Part shown: positions 57,579 to 64,000 of the stretch, piece after piece
Position numbering within the stretch: the first letter of the stretch is position 1
How the letters are laid out: every line of letters starts with the position of its first letter
From: Gemella haemolysans ATCC 10379
GTDB taxonomy: Bacteria > Bacillota > Bacilli > Staphylococcales > Gemellaceae
Assembly: GCF_000173915.1 (NCBI RefSeq)
Contig: NZ_ACDZ02000011.1
Span: 1 to 64,000, forward strand
Reading direction: 5' to 3'
DNA: 64,000 nucleotides
Made by a program: the position numbers and the translations under genes
The notes under the pieces: model-generated
Told to the model about the DNA's origin: nothing
Database searches by the model: none
Seen by the model: only the letters and a program-made list of their open reading frames with translations

Positions 57579-58087
57579 ATGAAGGATTTTAAAAGTATTT
57601 ATCAAGAAGAATATGAAAAACTTAATAAACAACAGAAACAAGCAGTCGATTCAGTAGAAGGTCCAGTGATGGTTATTGCTGGTCCTGGTACAGGGAAAAC
57701 CCAAATTCTTTCTCGTCGTGTTGCGAATATCTTAACTAATTATAACACTACCAAGAAGAGATTAGTGGTGTAGTGTCTGTAAATGAATTAAGAGAATATG
57801 GTCAACAACTACTTAAGAATCTTTACGAGAACTATATCCCTAATAGTTTAAAAGGTGAAAATGTTAGTTTAGAGAAAGAGATTAATGTTAGGTTAGAAGG
57901 AAATTACTTAATTAATGGTATTATAGATAAATTAGAATATGATAATGATATAATCAGAGTAGTAGATTATAAGACAGATTCAGCAGAACAAGGATTAAAA
58001 AAACTTGTGTTAGGTCGTAGTTATTGGCGTCAAGCCGTATTTTATACTATAGATAATTTCTATATATTCAATTTTAGATTGTTATAA
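57579..58087 (+). pseudogene. Deletion relic of a UvrD-like helicase with PD-(D/E)XK nuclease
   Basis: The first 57 residues keep a UvrD-type start: LNKQQKQAVDSVEGPVMVIA and Walker A AGPGTGKTQILSRR. At about 57743-57750 the text jumps, out of frame, to YQEEISGVVSVNELREYGQQ and then the C-terminal nuclease segment: NYLINGIIDKLEY, VVDYKTDSAEQG and SYWRQAVFY. The central helicase core of roughly 2-3 kb is gone, and the tail ends early in FYIFNFRLL. It is a dead gene of the AddA/Pif-like helicase-nuclease class. Confidence 0.75.
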
Positions 58088-58117
58088 ATAAAATTAATAT
58101 ATGTATTAAATTAAATC

Positions 58118-58153
58118 AAAAAGCACTTTTCTAGATGCAGAATAGTGCTTTTT
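58118..58153. terminator. Bidirectional terminator
   Basis: AAAAAGCACT at 58118-58127 pairs with AGTGCTTTTT at 58144-58153. It serves the minus-strand ABC operon and the relic on the plus strand. Confidence 0.85.
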
Positions 58154-58157
58154 ATGT

Positions 58158-59759
58158 TTATGAATATATTTTATCAAATACATTTTTTCTTAATTTTCTT
58201 GTTGCAAGAATCAACAGTACAATTAGTATTAGAGAATATATTATTCCTACTATATTTGCTGATGATGGCAGCATAGCAATTAAGAAGAATGTCGCTACAT
58301 TAAGTAGTACTAATAATAAAATAGCTCCGAAAGCTAAAATAGTTAATAGGACTTGATTTATCGAACTACGATTAGCTAAATCTGTGATAGTGTTCCAGTT
58401 TAGATATAATTTTTTATAGTCGCTTGTATAACTATAGAAAGAAAAGACAAGACTTGAAATAATATAAGATATTATTGTTACAATTGCTAATATGATTGGT
58501 GTTTTAGTTATAATTAACATCATAATCAGAGCAAATAATCCAAATCCAAGTTGTAATAAGGTAGCTATTGCTAATTTAATTTTTAGATATTTTTTAAAAT
58601 CTAATGGCAGAGATTTTAAAAAATAGTAATCTTGTTTTTCTAGTGATATTGCTATACTTGTAAAATTCATAGGATTAGAATTGATGTACAATGCTAACGT
58701 GAATCCTATAGTCATAGCTACTGGATAGAATATAAGTGGTAGTGTAATACCTCCGTGCTTTCTAATTTCTATAATCGGAATTACAAATATACCAAGTGTA
58801 ATTATAAGATTAGTAAATACAGTTGACGAAATTGTACTGTTTAACATTAGTTTTACATTTCTCTTAATTAGTTTAGAAAATAGTGTAGTTGGTGTACTAT
58901 TAGTATTTTCTTTAATTTTTACAGCTTTAGAACTAGATGTGTATGTATTACCTGATATTCTATATAAGTCTTTCATATATTTTCTTATTACAAATATATA
59001 TGTAGTAAAGAAAGAAATAAGTGCTAAGATAATAGCTACTATTAAGTAAGTATAAGTCTTAGAAATATCTAATACGAGTATATTTAAAAATAAATCTCCT
59101 GAATAATCAGAATCAAAACTTTTAAAAGTATGAGCAAAATTAAATATGTATCCTGTGAAGAATATCAACGCGATTAATATTGTAGCTGCATTAACTTTCC
59201 CTTTATTCTTCTTAAAATTTGGGATATAAGTAATAAATGAAAGTAGTGTCATAATAGAACATATTAAAGTAATGATAAATGCAAAACTATATACTAATAC
59301 GAAGAAAAGTTTTTGAATTGAAAACTCTGCATTTAATCCAATAATCAAGTTTATAACTATTAAAGGAGTAAAATTACTAATAACTTGTGAAAGTAGAGTG
59401 AACAATTTACTAAAAAATATTTCAGATCCTGTAACAGGTAAGTGAATAATTGCTAATGTATCATCACTTTCGTAAAACATATTGATAAAATTATTTAAAA
59501 TCTGAATAAACACTAATAATAAAATAAAGAAAAGTATATTTCGATATCCCGGTCCAGAAAAGTTAAAACCACGAGAAAATATTGAAAATACAAATAAAAT
59601 ATTTAAGAAATTGAAAAAATTCATCATTAATACATTTTTAAAAAGATTATGTCTTATATCGCTCTTTCCACTGAATTTTTTTCTGTATTTTATTCTTTGA
59701 GGTGAAAAACTATAAAGAAGATTCGTTAAGAATAACTCTTTTATTACATTGAATCTCAT
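58158..59759 (-). CDS. ABC transporter permease (large, about 12 spans)
   Basis: 533 residues with about twelve hydrophobic segments and a basic N-terminus (RFNVIKELFLTNLLYSF). Two long halves suggest a fused or duplicated permease, as in exporters of the EcsB or putative ABC-exporter type. The start is 2 bp before the ATPase stop on the minus strand (59759 versus 59762). It works with the ATPase just upstream. Substrate unknown. Confidence 0.75.
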   Translation of the reverse strand: MRFNVIKELFLTNLLYSFSPQRIKYRKKFSGKSDIRHNLFKNVLMMNFFNFLNILFVFSIFSRGFNFSGPGYRNILFFILLLVFIQILNNFINMFYESDDTLAIIHLPVTGSEIFFSKLFTLLSQVISNFTPLIVINLIIGLNAEFSIQKLFFVLVYSFAFIITLICSIMTLLSFITYIPNFKKNKGKVNAATILIALIFFTGYIFNFAHTFKSFDSDYSGDLFLNILVLDISKTYTYLIVAIILALISFFTTYIFVIRKYMKDLYRISGNTYTSSSKAVKIKENTNSTPTTLFSKLIKRNVKLMLNSTISSTVFTNLIITLGIFVIPIIEIRKHGGITLPLIFYPVAMTIGFTLALYINSNPMNFTSIAISLEKQDYYFLKSLPLDFKKYLKIKLAIATLLQLGFGLFALIMMLIITKTPIILAIVTIISYIISSLVFSFYSYTSDYKKLYLNWNTITDLANRSSINQVLLTILAFGAILLLVLLNVATFFLIAMLPSSANIVGIIYSLILIVLLILATRKLRKNVFDKIYS

Positions 59760-59761
59760 AT

Positions 59762-60505
59762 CTAATCACCACCTAAAATATTTGAATTTGAATTTTTTAC
59801 TATATTAAGATAAATTTCTTCTAAATTATCTCCCTCAAATTGTTCTTTAAGTTCGTTAAGTGTACCGATAAAAACCAGTTTTCCCTTGCTGAGGATGCCT
59901 ATTCTATCGCATAGATGTTCAGCGACCTCCAAGACATGAGTAGAGAATAGAACACTGTTTCCTTTTGTGGCATGTTCTTTCATTAAGTTTTTCAAGTCAA
60001 ATGCAGCTTGTGGATCTAATCCTGTCATAGGTTCATCCATAATCCAAAACTTAGGTTCTGATAATAATGCCCCAATTACGAATACTTTTTGTCGCATACC
60101 ATGAGAGAAGGAACTAATCTCTTGATGCCCAACGCCTATCAAATTAAATAATTTGCAGTACCTGTTAAGAATTTCATCTCTTGTTTTATTTTCTATTTCG
60201 TATATGCTAGCGACTAATGACCAATATTCAAAGGCTGATAATGTAAGAAACATATCAGGAGTATCAGGAACATAGCCAATTTGTTTTTTACATTCTAATC
60301 TATTATTTTTAAGAAGTAGGTCGTTGAAATAAATCTCTCCTGAAGTAGGTTCTAATATACTAACTAAAGATTTGATTGTAGTTGACTTACCAGCTCCGTT
60401 ATGCCCGATAAGTCCGAATATTTCTCCATCATTAATGGTGAAACTCAAATTATCAACAGCACACTTTGTATCAAATTTCACGGTTAGGTTTTTAATTTCT
60501 ATCAT
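59762..60505 (-). CDS. ABC transporter ATP-binding protein
   Basis: 247 residues. Walker A GLIGHNGAGKSTTIKS is near residue 35, signature SFSHGMRQKVF near 134 (SHGM form), Walker B FWIMDEPMTGLDP near 155 and H-loop STHVLEV. This is typical of exporter ATPases (EcsA/CcmA-like). RBS GGAGG. It faces away from rpsL; the shared 467-bp gap holds repeats and promoters. Confidence 0.92.
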   Translation of the reverse strand: MIEIKNLTVKFDTKCAVDNLSFTINDGEIFGLIGHNGAGKSTTIKSLVSILEPTSGEIYFNDLLLKNNRLECKKQIGYVPDTPDMFLTLSAFEYWSLVASIYEIENKTRDEILNRYCKLFNLIGVGHQEISSFSHGMRQKVFVIGALLSEPKFWIMDEPMTGLDPQAAFDLKNLMKEHATKGNSVLFSTHVLEVAEHLCDRIGILSKGKLVFIGTLNELKEQFEGDNLEEIYLNIVKNSNSNILGGD

Positions 60506-60678
60506 AAGTATCCCTCCAATGTTATCTATAGTTATATTATACTTGTAATCGTTTTAAACAACAAGGGGGATTATTAAATTATTTCTATAATAATAGTTGA
60601 TGAGAATATAATAAATTGAAAATTTAAAAGTAGTAACAAGGAATACTTGAAAAAGTGACGCAAAATAATATATGCGAA

Positions 60679-60766
60679 ACACCTGGAAGTGTGAATTAAA
60701 ACTCTATGTATGATACACCTGGAAGTGTTTATTTATATTAGTAAAATGATACACCTGGTTAAGTGT
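60679..60766. repeat. Three ACACCTGG...GTGT repeats with 36-bp period
   Basis: ACACCTGGAAGTGT at 60679-60692 and 60715-60728, and ACACCTGGTTAAGTGT at 60751-60766. The starts are exactly 36 bp apart. Each is an imperfect dyad (ACAC...GTGT), upstream of the -35 of rpsL. A fourth related copy is in the leader at 60921. Regulator unknown. Confidence 0.7.
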
Positions 60767-60823
60767 GAAAATAGAATATGATAATAGCAAGTTAAAAAAG
60801 ATATAAAAAATTTTAAAAAAGTG

Positions 60824-60852
60824 TTGACAAGAAAAAATAAAAGTGGTATTAT
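60824..60852 (+). promoter_or_regulatory. Promoter of the rpsL-rpsG-fusA operon
   Basis: Perfect TTGACA at 60824-60829, 17-bp spacer, TATTAT at 60847-60852. Confidence 0.85.
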
Positions 60853-60861
60853 TTAGTACGT

Positions 60862-60941
60862 GAGTGTTACGGCACTCTGTGTAAAGCCACTATGGCTTAT
60901 AAAAAATTTAAAAACGTGATACACCTGGATAGGTGATTCAC
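60862..60941 (+). promoter_or_regulatory. Structured 5' leader of rpsL
   Basis: Three hairpins in a row: GAGTG/CACTC (60862-60877), AAGCCA-CTA-TGGCTT (60884-60898), and GTGA...ACCT-GGAT-AGGT...TCAC (60916-60941). The last includes the fourth ACACCTGG copy. It ends about 14 bases before the RBS. A role in ribosomal-protein feedback is possible but unproven. Confidence 0.55.
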
Positions 60942-60972
60942 AAATTATCGAGGAAAGGAGGAAATCAGGAAA

Positions 60973-61392
60973 ATGCCAACTATTAACCAATTAGTTCGTA
61001 AACCTCGTAAATCAAAAGTATCGAAATCAGATTCACCAGCACTTAACAAAGGTTACAACTCTCAAAGAAAGAAAGAAACTAACATTTCTTCACCACAAAA
61101 ACGTGGAGTTTGTACTCGTGTTGGGACTATGACACCTAAAAAACCTAACTCAGCTTTACGTAAATATGCACGTGTTCGTTTATCAAACCAAATCGAAGTA
61201 ACAGCATATATCCCAGGTATCGGACACAACCTACAAGAACACAGTGTTGTACTTATTCGTGGAGGACGTGTAAAAGACTTACCAGGGGTACGTTACCACA
61301 TCATCCGTGGAGCTTTAGATACTGCAGGAGTTAACGACCGTAAACAAGGACGTTCACTATACGGTGCTAAAAAACCAAAAGAGAAAAAATAA
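60973..61392 (+). CDS. rpsL: 30S ribosomal protein S12
   Basis: 139 residues, in the normal range. Begins [29 protein letters not shown] and [15 protein letters not shown] are the universal S12 signatures. The Lys of TPKKPNS at the streptomycin site is wild type. RBS AAAGGAGG. First gene of the str operon; biased codon use indicates high expression. Confidence 0.99.
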   Translation: MPTINQLVRKPRKSKVSKSDSPALNKGYNSQRKKETNISSPQKRGVCTRVGTMTPKKPNSALRKYARVRLSNQIEVTAYIPGIGHNLQEHSVVLIRGGRVKDLPGVRYHIIRGALDTAGVNDRKQGRSLYGAKKPKEKK

Positions 61393-61426
61393 TATAAGAT
61401 AAAAATTTGATAAAAAGAATTCGTGA

Positions 61427-61912
<486 letters not shown>

Positions 61913-61926
61913 TTATAGGGTGAATA

Positions 61927-61952
61927 TCAAGCTATTTTATAGCTTGAGTTTT
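61927..61952 (+). terminator. Hairpin between rpsG and fusA
   Basis: TCAAGCTA pairs with TAGCTTGA, and an outer GTGAA/TTCAC adds to it; a T5 run is near. It may attenuate fusA relative to rpsG. Confidence 0.5.
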
Positions 61953-62013
61953 TCACTATAAAAGACAAATTACTCAAAACATTTAAAAATTTATGAAAGG
62001 AGAAAATTGACTC

Positions 62014-64000
62014 ATGACTAGAGCATTTTCTTTAAAAGATACTCGTAATATCGGTATCATGGCTCACATCGACGCAGGTAAAACTACTGCAACAGAGCGT
62101 ATTTTGTTCTACACTGGGAAAATCCACAAAATCGGAGATACTCACGATGGTAACTCACAAATGGACTGGATGGAACAAGAACAAGAACGTGGTATCACTA
62201 TCACATCTGCTGCAACAACTGCTGAGTGGAAAAACCACCGTATCAACATCATCGATACACCGGGACACGTAGACTTCACAGTTGAGGTAGAACGTTCTCT
62301 TCGTGTACTTGATGGATCAGTAGCTGTATTAGATGCGCAATCAGGTGTTGAACCACAAACAGAAACAGTTTGGCGTCAAGCTACAACTTATGGAGTTCCT
62401 CGTATCGTATTCGTAAACAAAATGGATAAAACAGGAGCTGACTTCCTATATTCTGTAGGAACAATCCACGACAGATTACAAGCTAACGCACACCCAATTC
62501 AACTTCCAATCGGAGCTGAAGATTTATTCGAAGGTGTAATTGACCTTGTTGAAATGAAAGCTATTTACAACGAAGGTAGCGTAGGGGAAAATCTTGTTGT
62601 TAAAGAAATCCCAGCTGACTATCAAGATCAAGCTGAAGAATACCGTGAAAAATTAATCGAAGCTGTTGCAGAATTCGATGAAGACTTCATGGAAAAATAC
62701 TTAGGTGGAGAAGAAATTACAATTGACGAGCTTAAAGCTGCAATTCGTAAAGCTACATTATCTGTAGAATTCTTCCCAGTAGTATGTGGATCAGCATTCA
62801 AATATAAAGGTGTACAACCAATGCTAGATGCAGTAGTAGAATACTTACCATCTCCATTAGACGTACATGCTATTAAAGGGGTTAATCCAGATACTGATGA
62901 AGAAGTAGAAAGACACTCTTCAGACGAAGAGCCATTCTCAGCCCTAGCTTTCAAAGTTATGACTGACCCATTCGTAGGGAAACTTACTTTCTTCCGTGTG
63001 TACTCAGGTATTTTATCATCTGGTTCATACGTTAAAAACTCAACTAAAGGTAAACGTGAACGTGTAGGACGTATCCTACAAATGCACGCTAACACTCGTA
63101 ACGAAATCGCTGAAGTTTACGCTGGTGATATCGCTGCAGCTGTTGGTCTTAAAGATACAACAACTGGGGACACATTATGTGACGAGAAAAACGAAGTTAT
63201 TCTTGAATCAATGGAATTCCCAGAACCAGTTATCCAACTTTCAGTTGAACCAAAATCAAAAGCTGACCAAGATAAAATGTCTACAGCTTTACAAAAATTA
63301 CAAGAAGAAGACCCAACATTCCGTGCTGGAACTGACGAAGAAACTGGACAAGTTATCATCGCAGGTATGGGTGAGCTTCACTTAGACATCATCGTTGACC
63401 GTATGCGTCGTGAATTCAAAGTTGAATGTACAGTAGGTGCTCCAATGGTATCTTACCGTGAAACATTCAAACAAGCTGCACAAGTACAAGGTAAATTCAC
63501 TCGTCAATCTGGTGGACGTGGACAATACGGGGACGTATGGATTGAGTTCACTCCAAATGAGCCAGGTGCAGGATTTGAATTCGAAAATGCTATCGTTGGT
63601 GGGGTAGTTCCACGTGAATACATCCCAGCAGTAGAAGCAGGATTAAAAGACTCTATGGCAAATGGGGTATTAGCTGGATACGAATTAATCGACGTTAAAG
63701 CTAAATTATTTGATGGATCATACCACGATGTCGATTCATCTGAAATGGCGTTCAAAGTTGCTGCATCATTAGCTCTTAAAGAAGCTGCTAAAAAATGTAA
63801 CCCAGTAATCTTAGAACCAATCATGAAGGTTGAAGTTGTAATGCCTGAAGAATACTTAGGAGATATCATGGGAGACATCACTTCACGTCGTGGACGTGTT
63901 GAAGGTATGGAAGCTCGTGGTAACGCACAAGTAGTAAGTGCTTCAGTACCATTATCTGAAATGTTCGGATATGCAACTTCTCTACGTTCTTCAACTCAAG
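62014..64000 (+). CDS. fusA: Elongation factor G (partial, 3' end outside window)
   Basis: About 662 of the expected 690 or so residues are seen. Start at 62014 after GAAAGGAGAAAA. G1 motif [14 protein letters not shown] near residue 17, G2 RGITITSA, G3 DTPGHVDFT near 81, G4 NKMDKTGA near 135, and the EF-G-specific domain IV ([20 protein letters not shown]) near 480. GTP-dependent ribosomal translocase. Strong preferred-codon bias. Confidence 0.98.
   Translation, partial: MTRAFSLKDTRNIGIMAHIDAGKTTATERILFYTGKIHKIGDTHDGNSQMDWMEQEQERGITITSAATTAEWKNHRINIIDTPGHVDFTVEVERSLRVLDGSVAVLDAQSGVEPQTETVWRQATTYGVPRIVFVNKMDKTGADFLYSVGTIHDRLQANAHPIQLPIGAEDLFEGVIDLVEMKAIYNEGSVGENLVVKEIPADYQDQAEEYREKLIEAVAEFDEDFMEKYLGGEEITIDELKAAIRKATLSVEFFPVVCGSAFKYKGVQPMLDAVVEYLPSPLDVHAIKGVNPDTDEEVERHSSDEEPFSALAFKVMTDPFVGKLTFFRVYSGILSSGSYVKNSTKGKRERVGRILQMHANTRNEIAEVYAGDIAAAVGLKDTTTGDTLCDEKNEVILESMEFPEPVIQLSVEPKSKADQDKMSTALQKLQEEDPTFRAGTDEETGQVIIAGMGELHLDIIVDRMRREFKVECTVGAPMVSYRETFKQAAQVQGKFTRQSGGRGQYGDVWIEFTPNEPGAGFEFENAIVGGVVPREYIPAVEAGLKDSMANGVLAGYELIDVKAKLFDGSYHDVDSSEMAFKVAASLALKEAAKKCNPVILEPIMKVEVVMPEEYLGDIMGDITSRRGRVEGMEARGNAQVVSASVPLSEMFGYATSLRSSTQ

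Larger units (their letters stand above)
60506..60972 (+). other. Control region between ABC operon and rpsL
   Basis: 467 bp without a gene. It holds three ACACCTGG-type repeats at 36-bp steps, a strong promoter and a structured leader, each listed separately. Remaining sequence is AT-rich. Confidence 0.7.

Noticed and set aside
60679..60766. CRISPR-like repeat/spacer pattern
   Set aside because: Only three short dyads with about 20-bp gaps, no cas genes, and dyads of different lengths; more like operator sites.
60715..60766. NrdR boxes upstream of rpsL
   Set aside because: The outer ACAC/GTGT match, but the AT-rich core of NrdR boxes is absent and the target genes do not fit.
62628..63881. 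Several minus-strand frames inside fusA
   Set aside because: Shadows created by strong codon bias of EF-G; no start signals.

Overview
The window is a low-GC chromosomal segment of a Bacilli-type Firmicute. The best fit is Gemella or a close relative. The evidence is AT-rich codon use, strong AGGAGG-type ribosome binding sites, a histidine-triad (Pht) surface protein, a PyrR-attenuated pyr operon, pflB/pflA fermentation genes, PrsA and an rpsL-rpsG-fusA cluster. The genus is inferred from gene content and not proven. No rRNA, tRNA or CRISPR array was seen.

Layout. 1-6.3 kb: partial Pht protein, sulfurtransferase, SSF transporter, a metallophosphoesterase-like protein, GNAT and PepF. 6.4-7.7 kb: decayed surface-protein remnant and a frameshifted phosphoesterase. 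7.8-16.8 kb: AddA without AddB beside it, two degenerate pseudo-enzymes (NagB-like and isochorismate-synthase-like), an EamA exporter, Rho and DedA. 16.9-24.8 kb: a segment bounded by two inverted copies of a 178-bp MITE-like element. It holds a putative secreted peptide with an immunity-like partner, an oxidoreductase, a GST-like reductase, a YjbR protein and a YvfRSTU-like ABC exporter plus two-component system. 24.8-35.5 kb: housekeeping genes (SDR-like, patatin, MsrB, PflB, PflA, PrsA, Cls, SE1561-like, rRNA methyltransferase, UDG-like). 35.6-38.8 kb: an M20 hydrolase lacking two lid loops, followed by a cistron encoding a complete-looking lid domain; then an ABC-F ATPase with a leader. 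38.8-49.3 kb: pyrR-pyrB-pyrC-carA-carB-pyrK-pyrD-pyrF-pyrE with two PyrR attenuators, encoding UMP synthesis. 49.5-51.1 kb: DUF1858 and DUF438/hemerythrin/PAS genes. 51.1-58.1 kb: an accessory region with an IS-end relic, an uncharacterised protein with a WYL regulator, a three-gene Clp-like ATPase cassette and a helicase-nuclease relic. 58.1-60.5 kb: an ABC exporter. 60.6-64 kb: a repeat-rich control region, then rpsL, rpsG and partial fusA.

The strongest candidates for undescribed biology are the Clp-like cassette (54.0-57.5 kb), the unknown protein plus WYL regulator preceded by a 24-bp perfect palindrome (51.5-54.0 kb), the split M20 lid (35.6-37.1 kb), the secreted peptide/immunity-like pair (17.4-17.9 kb) and the pseudo-enzyme pair (11.5-13.7 kb). 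All are calls by eye; no searches were run.
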